From: an uncultured Flavobacteriales bacterium
GTDB taxonomy: Bacteria; Bacteroidota; Bacteroidia; Flavobacteriales_G; Salibacteraceae
Assembly (NCBI GenBank): GCA_937899835.1
Contig: CALCCE010000075.1
Location: 1 to 64,000, forward strand
DNA length: 64,000 bases
Direction of reading: 5' to 3'
The translations under genes and the position numbers were made by a program. The notes below the pieces were generated by a model. That model ran no database searches, was not told where the DNA came from, and worked only from the letters and a program-made list of their open reading frames with translations. Below, one piece after another: positions 52,294 through 61,140 of this stretch. Position 1 is the stretch's first letter; each line of letters starts with the position of its first letter.

Positions 52294-53625
52294 AGGCTGC
52301 CATTGGGTAGAGAGCCAATCGGCAAAGGCACGGTTGCCTTCTCGGGTAAAATGCCCGTCTAACGTAAAATACAACTTCGAACGCTCCGCCCTTTTAGCCA
52401 AAGTGCTGTGGTTCCAATACACCGGCACACCTTCGAGTGGCTCCCAGAAAGACGGCTGGGCCTCCCATGGAACTTCCGGTGGAGCAGCCATGCCTAAGTC
52501 TTTTACTTCAAATGCTCGGTCTTTCGACGAAAGGTAGGTGCGGTGCGGCACCACCACCACCCGCAACGTTGCGCCCTGCTTTTCTGCCAACGCCTTTATC
52601 GCCTGTAGGTCGCGCATCACCTTTTCTCTGCCGGCACGTGCCCGTGAAGATTGTGGGTCGTTCATTTCCGCGTACCGCTCCGACTGCCGGATGGCACCGT
52701 CAACCACTCCCGGATTGAGTTTTCCCCGCTCAAAATGATGCTTTACCGGATTGGGAAAACGGGCATAGCGCTCTTGCTGTTCGGGAGAATAGTTGTCCAG
52801 CAAAAAAGTGGCTTCTACCAGCCAGGTTGGCGTAATTTTTAGGGGTTCTTCGCTGCTGGTTGCCGCCAAAGGGTTCAACAGGTTGGGCAACAATTTTTGC
52901 AACGGTTGCCAAATGTACACTGGCGGTTGAGCATCAAAAGCCACTCCTTCCCGCGGCTGTTCGTGCTCCATGGCCTGGAACAAATCGTTGCCTTGGTAAT
53001 AAGCCACCACCACCACATCGGGTTTTAATTCAGGCACGGCTAGTTGCGCCACCCGCAAAAAATCCTGGGTCCACCGCCCGCTCTGCCCAAAATTGAGCAC
53101 CTCAGTAGGCCCCTGCGTGCGGTTGAGGTCGGCCTCCCACAGCTTGAGCCAGGTGGCTTCGAGAGCTACACCCCAACCAAAGGTGAACGAATCGCCAAAC
53201 ACCAAAATGCGCTTTTTACCGGGCGTTTTTTTCATTGAGAATTCTCGATCGCGAATGCCCATGGAGTTGATGTGGGCGGTAACATCAAATTCAGAAGTCG
53301 TATACCGCACCGCACTGCCCGGTGGAAAAAGATAACCGGGATGATCTGGAGCCATCCAGCGATCAATGCCCAAGAGCAAGTAGCCACAAAGGAGCAAAGT
53401 AATGCCCGAGATCGACAGGTTGAGCAACCTCCGTGGCAAGGCTACTTTTAATCGACTCATGCCCAACAATACCAACCAAAGCACCCCCGTGAGGACATAC
53501 AGGTGCATTTCTATCCGGTCTGGAAAAGGAATTTCGAGCCATGAAAGCCACCAGGGAGAAGCGCTAAAAGCCAACAAGGCGATTAGAAAGAGTACAGGGC
53601 GGTTCGTTGCAGTGGCTGACTTCAC
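52285..53625 (-). CDS. Membrane-anchored SGNH hydrolase-like protein (second copy)
   Basis: 446 residues. About three N-terminal membrane helices (10-95) precede the hydrolase domain. ILVFGDSFTFGWGV has the nucleophile Ser. NFGQSGRWTQDF and YYQGNDLF supply the Gly and Asn positions, and LDGHFTREGN near the end is the Asp-x-His pair. It is probably an acyltransferase or esterase acting on surface glycans. The gene overlaps its upstream neighbour, a GT39-like protein, by 4 bases (ATGA). Its stop overlaps that of the convergent ligase gene. It shares fold and motif order with 44484-45500 but not close sequence identity. Confidence 0.8.
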   Translation of the reverse strand: MKSATATNRPVLFLIALLAFSASPWWLSWLEIPFPDRIEMHLYVLTGVLWLVLLGMSRLKVALPRRLLNLSISGITLLLCGYLLLGIDRWMAPDHPGYLFPPGSAVRYTTSEFDVTAHINSMGIRDREFSMKKTPGKKRILVFGDSFTFGWGVALEATWLKLWEADLNRTQGPTEVLNFGQSGRWTQDFLRVAQLAVPELKPDVVVVAYYQGNDLFQAMEHEQPREGVAFDAQPPVYIWQPLQKLLPNLLNPLAATSSEEPLKITPTWLVEATFLLDNYSPEQQERYARFPNPVKHHFERGKLNPGVVDGAIRQSERYAEMNDPQSSRARAGREKVMRDLQAIKALAEKQGATLRVVVVPHRTYLSSKDRAFEVKDLGMAAPPEVPWEAQPSFWEPLEGVPVYWNHSTLAKRAERSKLYFTLDGHFTREGNRAFADWLSTQWQPLR

Positions 53626-55061
53626 GGTTCTTTCCTTTCAATGCGGTAAATTACCCATCCTTCGGCCAGAGATTCGAGCGGACGTAGCTGATAGTGGGTA
53701 GTAAGGGTTTGCCAATTGGCCCACACATTTCCGGGTGCGTTTGCATTCCCAAATTTCTCCGGTTGAAACAACACCACCCCTCCCAGTGAAAACTCATCGA
53801 ACTTTTGTCGCCATAGGTTGTAAATCGGTGATTCCACATTATAAGTGTCAAGGGCCTGATCTACTGCAAAGGTATACACCGGCACCTCCTTTTCCCGTTC
53901 TTTGATGCGGTAGGCCAACAGCTGCTGCACCTGTTGATTGCTGTAAAATTGATGGTAACCACGCACCAACAGCGCCAATTGCACCATTACCACTCCGGTC
54001 AGCAATCCCCAACGCCAGACCTTATTGATGGAAAATCGGTTCCAGAGCCGCACAAAGCCGGGCGCCACCAAGAGCAGTACCAGCGGATAGCCCAGATAAA
54101 CTACCCTTGGATTTTGAAAGGGAAGTCCGGCCAGAAAAAGCACTTTCACCAGGAGGGCCAACAACAGCACCCAACGGTCGGGCAATTGCAGGTCGGTTCT
54201 TTTGAGAAAACCGATACTTAGCCAGGCCGACAACCCAAAGGTGGGCAGCCAGATTACGCCAAGGGTAGCCAACAAGTTGGGCAATGGAAATTGAAGTGTG
54301 CCGTCAGCGTTTTGAAACTCGGTCTGCCACCATTGCGTTGCGGACCACATTTGTAAAAAGCTGTTTTCGCTTACCCCTACCAACCCAGGCATTAGAAACA
54401 AGACGAGTAAGCTGAGCCCTCCACCACCTATGCCCAATAAAAAGAGGGCCGACCAATCTTTTTTCCGCAGCAATTCCACCGCCCACCCAATGCCCAGCAC
54501 TCCGATTACCAGCGCTGCCGGATAGCGGCTAAAAACCGCCAACAATGCCGCCAACACCGCCAGGATCAAGGCCCCAATCGAAGCACCCGAACGGTAGGCC
54601 AACACCGCCCGCCAAAAACCAATGATGCCCAACAGGCCCAGGAGATCGGACATGACCAATACGGAAGCGCGCAGCAGCAAGGGACTGCCCACGAAAAAGA
54701 GACCAATGAAAATGGAAAGTGCGGTAGTTGCTTCGGGTTGATAATACAGTGCTATTTGGCGCAGCCACCAGGCCGACAAGGTCAGAGCCAACACCGAAAC
54801 CAACTGCAAGGCCAAGGTTAGGTTGGGCACGATCACACTCAACAGTGCTCCGGTTGCCGGATAGTTGACTGGCCAATACGATTTGGTGGGAAAGGCCCCT
54901 TCTCCTAACAGTGCCTCACGAATCGCCTGGGCCATGCGCAGGTATTCGTGTGCATCTTGCCCATAGAGTCCATTGAACCCCATGATACGGCCAATCACCA
55001 GCAACAAAAGCGGCAAGATCACCAGAATAAAAGGGAACAATCGGCTGCGCATCGACTCCAT
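53622..55061 (-). CDS. GT39-like multi-pass membrane glycosyltransferase
   Basis: About 479 residues with ten or more hydrophobic helices. After the first helix the loop GLYGQDAHEYLRMAQAI carries the acidic catalytic-type residues of the GT-C fold (ArnT/PMT-like enzymes that take sugar from a polyprenyl phosphate). A soluble C-terminal part of about 110 residues follows (YAVDQALDTYNVE-like region, RLESLAEGWVIYRI-like end, read approximately). It is coupled to the SGNH gene (4-base overlap), and both belong to the glycan locus. The start is uncertain: MESMRSRLF at 55061 is chosen over 55148, which adds a polar stretch. Confidence 0.72.
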   Translation of the reverse strand: MESMRSRLFPFILVILPLLLLVIGRIMGFNGLYGQDAHEYLRMAQAIREALLGEGAFPTKSYWPVNYPATGALLSVIVPNLTLALQLVSVLALTLSAWWLRQIALYYQPEATTALSIFIGLFFVGSPLLLRASVLVMSDLLGLLGIIGFWRAVLAYRSGASIGALILAVLAALLAVFSRYPAALVIGVLGIGWAVELLRKKDWSALFLLGIGGGGLSLLVLFLMPGLVGVSENSFLQMWSATQWWQTEFQNADGTLQFPLPNLLATLGVIWLPTFGLSAWLSIGFLKRTDLQLPDRWVLLLALLVKVLFLAGLPFQNPRVVYLGYPLVLLLVAPGFVRLWNRFSINKVWRWGLLTGVVMVQLALLVRGYHQFYSNQQVQQLLAYRIKEREKEVPVYTFAVDQALDTYNVESPIYNLWRQKFDEFSLGGVVLFQPEKFGNANAPGNVWANWQTLTTHYQLRPLESLAEGWVIYRIERKEP

Positions 55062-55190
55062 GGCTTTGGGGAGGGAAAATAACCATATTGACCGAACTGC
55101 ATGCTGTTGATCAAAAAAGTACGACCTCCTGTCGGAGATTTGAATCATTTGGTCTAAAGAATCTTACCTTAGTAGCGTTTGCGCGTTTGA

Positions 55191-56084
55191 ATGAGCGATA
55201 TGAACCGAGACGCAGTACCCATTCACGATTTTAGCCGGGACGATGATTCCTCCATTCCCTTCAAACTGGAAGTGGTGGAACATCAGAACCACTACAACAC
55301 CACAGAAGCCCACCGACACAACTACTACGAAATTTTTCTTTTTGCCGGCGGTGGTGGCCGCCACGTTATTGATTTTAAATCCTTCAACATTGCCGATCAA
55401 AGCGTGCACTTTCTGTCCCCCGGGCAAATTCACGAAGTAGAGCGTTCTCCGGGTTCGCACGGTTGGGTGATCAAATTTTCGAGGGATTTTTTCTACCTCA
55501 ACCTGGAGAACAAAAACGTATTGTTCGACCTGCCTTTTCTCCACAACCAGACCTCCAACCCTACTCTGGCGCTGAAAGACAAAGAATTTGAAGAAATCAA
55601 GTCGCTATTTACCAGCATCGATCGGGAGTATGACGCCAACTCGGAATTCAAAGCAGACATTTTGAGGTCGTACCTCAACATTCTTTTGCTGAAGTGCAAC
55701 AGCCTGTTTGAGACCCTGGGTGCTAACCAGGTTGCCGACGACAAAGCTTCGGGAAAAGTGGTGCACCGTTTTCGCAAGCTGGTGGAGGAAAACTTCACCC
55801 AAAAGCACCAGGTGGGCGAATACGCCGAAATGCTTTCGGTGAGCGCGGGCTACCTGAACGATGCCACCAAAAAAGTGTTCCATAAAAATGCCAGTCAACT
55901 CATTCAAGACCGCATTATTTTGGAGGTGAAGCGCCTGCTGATGCACAGCACCCTCAACAACAAAGAGATTGCCTACTTCCTCAATTTCAACGACCCTTCT
56001 TATTTCAGCCGCTTTGTGAAAAAACAAACCGGCCTTTCTCCCAACGCCTTACGCGATAAGATTCAAGACAGCTTTCGGGTCTGA
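55191..56084 (+). CDS. AraC-family transcriptional regulator
   Basis: 297 residues. An N-terminal cupin-like sensing domain (about 20-150; EAHRHNYYEIFLFAGGGGRH, HFLSPGQIHEVERSPGSHGW) is followed by the two-helix-turn-helix AraC domain (about 195-290; VGEYAEMLSVSAGYLNDATK and EIAYFLNFNDPSYFSRFVKK). It probably binds a small molecule and controls nearby or distant genes. The divergent glycan genes (53622-55061 and 52285-53625) start 130 bases away and are candidate targets, which is inference. ATG 55191 or 55200 are possible starts. Confidence 0.88.
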   Translation: MSDMNRDAVPIHDFSRDDDSSIPFKLEVVEHQNHYNTTEAHRHNYYEIFLFAGGGGRHVIDFKSFNIADQSVHFLSPGQIHEVERSPGSHGWVIKFSRDFFYLNLENKNVLFDLPFLHNQTSNPTLALKDKEFEEIKSLFTSIDREYDANSEFKADILRSYLNILLLKCNSLFETLGANQVADDKASGKVVHRFRKLVEENFTQKHQVGEYAEMLSVSAGYLNDATKKVFHKNASQLIQDRIILEVKRLLMHSTLNNKEIAYFLNFNDPSYFSRFVKKQTGLSPNALRDKIQDSFRV

Positions 56085-56125
56085 TGCCTTTCGCATAGTG
56101 CCGGGATTTTCGGTACTTTGGGGGT

Positions 56126-56692
56126 ATGGAAGAGCACGATTTCCGCGAGTCTGACTTTTTCGAGAAAACAGAATCTTCGGTTCCCATTCAAATCCTGATT
56201 CGCTTCAACATGGTCTGCATCATGGCCGCGCTGGTTGGCGGTATCATGTGGGGTGCCATCGCTTTGAGCACGGGCTACGAAATTTCGTGGATGGGCATAG
56301 GCATTGGAGCGCTTTGCGGCTACATTGCTTCGCTTTACCTGGGTATTTTTCGCTCGGTTTTATTGCCATTTTTGGCTACTTCTTACGCTTTAGCGGGATG
56401 GGTACTCGGCAAATATTTCATTTACCTCTACTTCTTCGGGAAAATTCAAAGCATCGACGGGCAAACGGAAGTTACTTTGATCGACCTGCTTCGGTATTAT
56501 ATGCTTGAAGTATCTATCAACGAGTTTCCTTTGTTTCTTAGAGACTATGGTTCCTGGCTTCAAATCCATGATTTATTTTTTGCAGTAGTGACCGCCAGCG
56601 CAGCCTGGTATTTCAGTTACATCAACCTCCACAAGTCCATCAAAGCAAGAAAAAGCCAACGAACCCGCAGAATCAAACGATTATTTGATTGA
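56126..56692 (+). CDS. Hypothetical membrane protein
   Basis: 188 residues, no family recognised. A polar N-terminus (1-24) is followed by four or five hydrophobic segments (about 28-48, 53-72, 78-100, and a further pair near 140-165), ending in a strongly basic tail (SIKARKSQRTRRIKRLFD). Such a tail normally stays in the cytoplasm. A one-base-short -7 box (TACTTTG) lies about 12 bases upstream. It follows the AraC gene by 41 bases in the same direction and may be co-transcribed with it. Confidence 0.65.
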   Translation: MEEHDFRESDFFEKTESSVPIQILIRFNMVCIMAALVGGIMWGAIALSTGYEISWMGIGIGALCGYIASLYLGIFRSVLLPFLATSYALAGWVLGKYFIYLYFFGKIQSIDGQTEVTLIDLLRYYMLEVSINEFPLFLRDYGSWLQIHDLFFAVVTASAAWYFSYINLHKSIKARKSQRTRRIKRLFD

Positions 56693-56740
56693 TCGGCACC
56701 TCAGATTGTGGAATTTTAACGTTTGAGGACCTACAAACCA

Positions 56741-57631
56741 ATGACCATGCCCTCCTCCCGAATTGCTGCATTGATAGTACTGGTCGTCTTGTTTTGGAAG
56801 CTCCCCCACGCCCAGGCCCAACAAGACTCCGTATTTCCACAGGTTTACATGTTCGAAGCCGACCGAATCGCCAAACAAGCGGTGGGCAAAATTGTACGCT
56901 ATACGGGCCTGATGCCCAATTTCACCGTGATTAGCCGGGACGTCAAAACGGCCACCGCCTACATCAAAGGCGGCAATCGTTACATTGCCTACAATCCTGA
57001 ATTCATTTTTCGACTGGGCAACCAAAGTCAAACCGACTGGGCTGCAGTAAGTGTGTTGGCCCACGAAATCGGGCACCACCTGGCCGGGCATACATTGCGT
57101 CCACGAAGCACCAGCCCGGGCGATGAATTGGCCGCAGATCATTTCTCCGGCTTTATCCTTTACCAAATGGGCGCTAGTTTGGTCGAAACGCAAGCCGCCC
57201 TCACGGCCATTGGTGGCGAATTGGACACCCTTCGCCACCCACCGCCCACCGCAAGGCTTTCGGCCATTTCCAACGGTTGGCGCGAGGCGCAAACCCTCGA
57301 CAACCTTCCTGCCTATGGCCCCGACTCCGATCCGGTGGACAAGGATACGGTAACGGTAGTGTATCAATGCCAATTTCGCAACGACGAAAACCTGTATTTC
57401 ATCAACGATAAAGACGAAATTTTGTGGTATGACAATTCCGGCAAGGCAATTGTAATAGGGACCAAACAACCGTCGAAAAGCCGCAGCTACGCCTGGATGT
57501 ATCACTACAACTATTTTGTTTTTGGAGTAGATGGCAATGGAACCATTTGGGAACAAACCACTTTTGGCTCCGTGCATCCAGTGGGCAAAGTGACGCTAAT
57601 CGGCAGTGAAGTTGTTGATAAAAACCAATAA
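56741..57631 (+). CDS. Exported M48-like metalloprotease with HExxH motif
   Basis: 296 residues. Signal peptide about 1-28 (ends PHAQAQ). The zinc site VLAHEIGHHLAGHT (His108, Glu109, His112) is followed by SPGDELAADHFSGF, in which Glu129 fits the third ligand of the M48 (ELxAD) pattern. Unlike most M48 proteins there is no N-terminal membrane domain and the catalytic part is short. The last 90 residues (TVTVVYQCQFRNDENLYFIN; KDEILWYDNSG) form a separate beta-rich domain. Probably a periplasmic or surface protease. ATG 56741 is chosen. TTG 56723 is unlikely. Confidence 0.78.
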   Translation: MTMPSSRIAALIVLVVLFWKLPHAQAQQDSVFPQVYMFEADRIAKQAVGKIVRYTGLMPNFTVISRDVKTATAYIKGGNRYIAYNPEFIFRLGNQSQTDWAAVSVLAHEIGHHLAGHTLRPRSTSPGDELAADHFSGFILYQMGASLVETQAALTAIGGELDTLRHPPPTARLSAISNGWREAQTLDNLPAYGPDSDPVDKDTVTVVYQCQFRNDENLYFINDKDEILWYDNSGKAIVIGTKQPSKSRSYAWMYHYNYFVFGVDGNGTIWEQTTFGSVHPVGKVTLIGSEVVDKNQ

Positions 57632-57660
57632 GACTGCGAAAGCTCCGCAAGCAGTTTTTC

Positions 57661-57668
57661 TAATTTTG
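57661..57668 (+). promoter_or_regulatory. -7 promoter box TAATTTTG for the DUF1573 gene
   Basis: Exact TAnnTTTG match 18 bases before the ATG at 57687. It argues for that start over the in-frame upstream codon at 57606. Confidence 0.55.
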
Positions 57669-57686
57669 AACCAAATCAGATTGATC

Positions 57687-58073
57687 ATGAAGCGCTTTTT
57701 TGTCCTTGCCTCTTTTGTATTTGCTACCCTTAGTCTCTCGGCTCAAGGCATCCTCGAATTTTCTACCACTACCATTGTGGCAGATACCATTGTGACCGGC
57801 GATACTGCTCAAAAAGTGTTTCATTTTACCAATACGGGCGACAAGCCCCTGACCATTCGCAACGTAACGGCCCTGAATGCCGGCTGCAAAGTGAAGTTTA
57901 CCAAAGGGGCCATTCAGCCCGGTGGCCAAGGCAAGGTAACGGTGGATTTCAGCGAAGTTTCTTCGACCAAGGGGCAAAAAAAGATTTCGTTCAAAGTGTA
58001 CTCAACGGCCAAAAACAAGGCGGTGGCCCTGCACATTGAATCCTTCTTTAAAGCGGCCAACCCTACTTATTGA
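57687..58073 (+). CDS. DUF1573 domain secreted protein
   Basis: 128 residues. Signal peptide about 1-20 (MKRFFVLASFVFATLSLSAQ). The mature part is a single Ig-like DUF1573 domain: KVFHFTNTGDKPLTIRNVTA, then AGCKVKFTKGAIQPGGQGKV and ISFKVYSTAKNKAVALHIES. The family normally has a CGC motif at the loop, here reduced to NAGCKV. Such proteins are frequent, exported and of unknown role in Bacteroidota, often thought to bind other envelope proteins. It stands alone with its own promoter. Confidence 0.85.
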   Translation: MKRFFVLASFVFATLSLSAQGILEFSTTTIVADTIVTGDTAQKVFHFTNTGDKPLTIRNVTALNAGCKVKFTKGAIQPGGQGKVTVDFSEVSSTKGQKKISFKVYSTAKNKAVALHIESFFKAANPTY

Positions 58074-58104
58074 GTTACGGCCTTCCAATATTTCGTCTGT
58101 TGTT

Positions 58105-58923
58105 TTACTTCTCCCGCTCGGGAAAAGGTTTGAGCACCTGTACCCAGTAAAACGGGCTTTCTCTTCTGCCCAAACTACGTACGATCTGGTTCTTAACCGA
58201 AGAGGGATTGAACAGCACTTCAGGATTCCAGGTTTTCAACTGGGCTAAGGTGTGGTGGTGATAGGTTTTGGCCATTTCCGGCACGCCCAATTGGGCATAG
58301 TGCTTTTGAGTCCGTTGCTGTGCTGATTTTATTTTAGAAGCCCGGTAGAAGGGGCTATCGAGAATGTGTAACTCTCCTCCCGGGCGCAACAACTGAAACA
58401 TACGCTCTACAAAGCGGGGCAAATTCTCAAAATATTGAATCGCACTGTTGACGACAATCACATCCAGGGTGGGGTGGGTGGGCCAATCGTTGAAAATATC
58501 GGCATACACAAATTCGAGGTTCGGAGCCTTAAAAAGGCGGGCTGCCTGCTCCAATTCACCTTGGTTGAGGTCTACGCCCCAAACCGTTTTTCCTTCTAAC
58601 CCAGCCAACCTTCGCGAGAACCATCCGTTTCCACAACCCAAATCCATGATCCGATTCAGGTCGGGACTCATGGCGATCAGCTGCAACATGCGCACCGAAC
58701 TGCGCACCCTTAGCCTCCATTCGTTGCTGTGGTGTTCTTTGGTATGGGCATAGGGCAATTTCTTAACGACTTCGTCGGGATACCAACGTCCCTCTTTTTC
58801 TCGGGCCTGGCGGTAGTAGGCCTCAAATTCGGGAGATTGTTTGGTTAAAATAGTCACCCCGTTGTGGCGCTGTGCCTGGCTCAGGGTGGTTTCGGGCTGT
58901 AGATTAACTTGGGTGGTGTTCAA
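58105..58923 (-). CDS. Class I SAM-dependent methyltransferase (last gene of the radical SAM operon)
   Basis: 272 residues. IMDLGCGNGWFSRRLAGLEG is the SAM-binding loop, VWGVDLNQGELEQAARLF the acidic loop, and NSAIQYFENLPRFVERMFQL the post-motif. A Trp/His-rich N-terminal part (RWYPDEVVKKLPYAHTKEHH) precedes it. It is in the group that methylates or otherwise transfers to small molecules and sugars. Its start overlaps the stop of the upstream B12 radical SAM by 20 bases. It is the last of five overlapping minus-strand genes. Substrate unknown. Confidence 0.82.
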   Translation of the reverse strand: MNTTQVNLQPETTLSQAQRHNGVTILTKQSPEFEAYYRQAREKEGRWYPDEVVKKLPYAHTKEHHSNEWRLRVRSSVRMLQLIAMSPDLNRIMDLGCGNGWFSRRLAGLEGKTVWGVDLNQGELEQAARLFKAPNLEFVYADIFNDWPTHPTLDVIVVNSAIQYFENLPRFVERMFQLLRPGGELHILDSPFYRASKIKSAQQRTQKHYAQLGVPEMAKTYHHHTLAQLKTWNPEVLFNPSSVKNQIVRSLGRRESPFYWVQVLKPFPEREK

Positions 58924-60337
58924 ACTCCTTGGGGCTTTGACTACGGTTACGGTAATACCACATTCCTATTTTGGCTGCGGTAGACCTGGCTTTGTAATTG
59001 AAGGCCTGCCAACTCAATGCTCGTCGGGCGAGGCGCTGTTTGTGAAAATTCACTTCATTGGTGACCCGGCGAACGGCATAATCGTAATAGGGTCGCGGGT
59101 ACGTCCGTTGAAAATCAATGTCGCGATCGGTGGACGTTTCCCAGGGCAAATCGGCCACTTGAAGCCCCTCTACCTCTTGAAACAGTTCAGTGCCTCGAAT
59201 GGGATAGGCGACTGTGATGGTAAATTGATCAGGGTTAGAGGTTTTCAAGTGATGAATGGTTTCTTCAATGTCTTCTTCGGTTTCTCCGGGATATCCGAGC
59301 ATGATAAAGGTACCCGCCTGAATGCCCTTTTTCCGCGAAAGGCGAATCATCTCACGTACTTTATGTACACTCACCCGGCGGTCCATCAGGTCGATCACTT
59401 TTTGTGAGCCACTTTCTGCACCGATCCAAACCCGAAAGCAACCGCTTTCCTGAAGTAAGTTCACGACTCTTTCGTTCATCTTGTCGGCACGGGTGATGCA
59501 CTCATAAGAGATTTTCACGTCTCTTGCCTTGAGCTCGTCCCGAAATTGCTCCAGCCATCGGTAGTTTACGGTGAACACATCATCTACAAACCAAATGGTA
59601 TCTGGGTTGTATTTTCTCTGTATGTCTTCCAGTTCGTCTACCACATTTTTGGGTTTACGCCTGCGGTAACTCAAACCGTATACTGCCCGGCTGCACCATT
59701 TGCAAGTATACGGACAACCACGCATAGTGCTCACCGAAAGGGCCGATTGCCCGTGGTGCGACTTCCAGGCATCCAAATAAAGGTGCAGGTTAATCTTATC
59801 GCGGTTGGGCACGGGCAACTCATTGATTTCCCGGATTTTAGTCCGTTCTCCGTTCTGCTGAAAAACGTCCTTATCGTCAATGTAGGCAATGCCGTCAATG
59901 GAAGCGTAATCGGCTTCCGGGCCTTTTTCAATGTTTTGAACGAGTTCAAGAAAGCTCTCCTCACCTTCACCAATGACCAAAAAGCTGGCTCCATTTCGCA
60001 GTAGATTTTCCGCATTGTAACGCACATCCGGACCTCCTAAAATCACCTTGGTATGGTCCAATTCCCGGTGCTCCCGTATGAATTGAATGAGGTTCAACAC
60101 GTTGAGCTTGGTCATGAGGTTGACGTAAAACGCCACTACCTCCGGTTTTTCTTCCAGCAAATAAGTTTTGAGTTTTTCCTGGCTCGAAAAAGTGGTGTCG
60201 AAAACCTCATGGTTGTAACCGTGCTGGTCCAGGTAAGCCGAAACATAAAGAATTCCCAACGGAGGATAAGGACGCATAATTAGCTTCTCCTTGGGGTCCT
60301 CTAAGAGGAAATAACCGTGGGTTAATACGATCTTCAT
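58904..60337 (-). CDS. B12-binding-type radical SAM protein (operon copy 2)
   Basis: 477 residues. The N-terminal cobalamin-binding-like domain reads IVLTHGYFLLEDPKEKLIMR, PYPPLGILYVSAYLDQHGY, then VVAFYVNLMTKLNVLN and KVILGGPDVRYNAENLLRNG. The radical SAM core has RGCPYTCKWCSRAVYGLSYR, WIGAESGSQKVIDLMDRR and GTFIMLGYPGETEEDIEETI. The C-terminus is basic and aromatic. This layout is shared by BchE-like cyclases and C- or P-methylases. It overlaps the methyltransferase start by 20 bases downstream and the other methyltransferase by 4 bases upstream (ATGA). Substrate unknown. Confidence 0.87.
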   Translation of the reverse strand: MKIVLTHGYFLLEDPKEKLIMRPYPPLGILYVSAYLDQHGYNHEVFDTTFSSQEKLKTYLLEEKPEVVAFYVNLMTKLNVLNLIQFIREHRELDHTKVILGGPDVRYNAENLLRNGASFLVIGEGEESFLELVQNIEKGPEADYASIDGIAYIDDKDVFQQNGERTKIREINELPVPNRDKINLHLYLDAWKSHHGQSALSVSTMRGCPYTCKWCSRAVYGLSYRRRKPKNVVDELEDIQRKYNPDTIWFVDDVFTVNYRWLEQFRDELKARDVKISYECITRADKMNERVVNLLQESGCFRVWIGAESGSQKVIDLMDRRVSVHKVREMIRLSRKKGIQAGTFIMLGYPGETEEDIEETIHHLKTSNPDQFTITVAYPIRGTELFQEVEGLQVADLPWETSTDRDIDFQRTYPRPYYDYAVRRVTNEVNFHKQRLARRALSWQAFNYKARSTAAKIGMWYYRNRSQSPKEFEHHPS

Positions 60338-61140
60338 GCTGCCTTCCGAAATTCAATCAAGTAATGATCTGACCAGGAACACCGCTTTCCGTGGCGGGTC
60401 CAATTCAAATCCCAACGCTCCAAACGATCCAACAAAGCGGGGCGAGAACCGAAATATGGTTCGGTGTAGGAAGGGGGAACAAAAAAACCCACTGCCTGCC
60501 GCCCTTTCTCTTGCCAGCCATGCCGGGCAAAAATAGCGGATAATCGCCGGGGAGCATGATACCATGTCGGTACCCGTTCTGACTCCACCTGCACCGGCAC
60601 TGCCTTGGCGGTATTCCGCCTAAATGACTTTTTTAAATCTAGCCTGCGTAGAAAAAACAGGCTTTCCATCATACAAAATCGGGGCATCACCACTAAAATG
60701 CACGAGCCACCCTGGGTGGTGACGGCCGCCAAATGACGGGCCAGTTGATCCAAATCCTTTTCATCAATGCAATTGAGGCCACCAAAATCGGAAAACACCA
60801 AATCGAAACGCAGTTGAGACAAGTTCTCTGGCGTGATGTCGGCAAAAGACAGGTGCTGGGTGCGCACCCGGTCCGATAGCTGTCGGGCAGCGGCTTTTCT
60901 TCGGGTCACGTGCAGCATGTTCTCCGCCTGATCGGTGGCCAACACTTTGTGGCCCTTTTCAGCCATGTGAAGTGCATCTTCGCCCGTTCCGCAGTTCAAC
61001 TCGAGTATTTGCAGCCCTTGTCGCGCCTGCAACCAGTTGTCGAGGTAACGCCATACAACTTTGCGTTGCTTTTTGCCCACTTCGGAGTGGGTAAAGGTAG
61101 CATCGTAGTCTGCTGCAATCTGTTCGAAAGCCATCTCCAT
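60334..61140 (-). CDS. Class I SAM-dependent methyltransferase (between the two radical SAM genes)
   Basis: 268 residues. ILELNCGTGEDALHMAEKGH is the SAM loop, and DLVFSDFGGLNCIDEKDLDQ the active-site region. Its asparagine (NCGTG) replaces the usual glycine of GCGTG. IQQIA-like N-terminus EQIAADYDATFTHSEVGKKQ is typical of ubiquinone/menaquinone- or sugar-type methyltransferases. The C-terminal PPSYTEPYFGSRPALLDRLE is a tail not seen in the shortest members. Start and the upstream radical SAM stop overlap by one base (TAATG), and its end overlaps the next radical SAM start by 4. Confidence 0.83.
   Translation of the reverse strand: MEMAFEQIAADYDATFTHSEVGKKQRKVVWRYLDNWLQARQGLQILELNCGTGEDALHMAEKGHKVLATDQAENMLHVTRRKAAARQLSDRVRTQHLSFADITPENLSQLRFDLVFSDFGGLNCIDEKDLDQLARHLAAVTTQGGSCILVVMPRFCMMESLFFLRRLDLKKSFRRNTAKAVPVQVESERVPTWYHAPRRLSAIFARHGWQEKGRQAVGFFVPPSYTEPYFGSRPALLDRLERWDLNWTRHGKRCSWSDHYLIEFRKAA

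Noticed and set aside
56681-57577. 298-residue minus-strand frame opposite the protease gene
   Set aside because: It lies antisense to an exported protease with signal peptide and zinc motif. No motif in the reverse frame.
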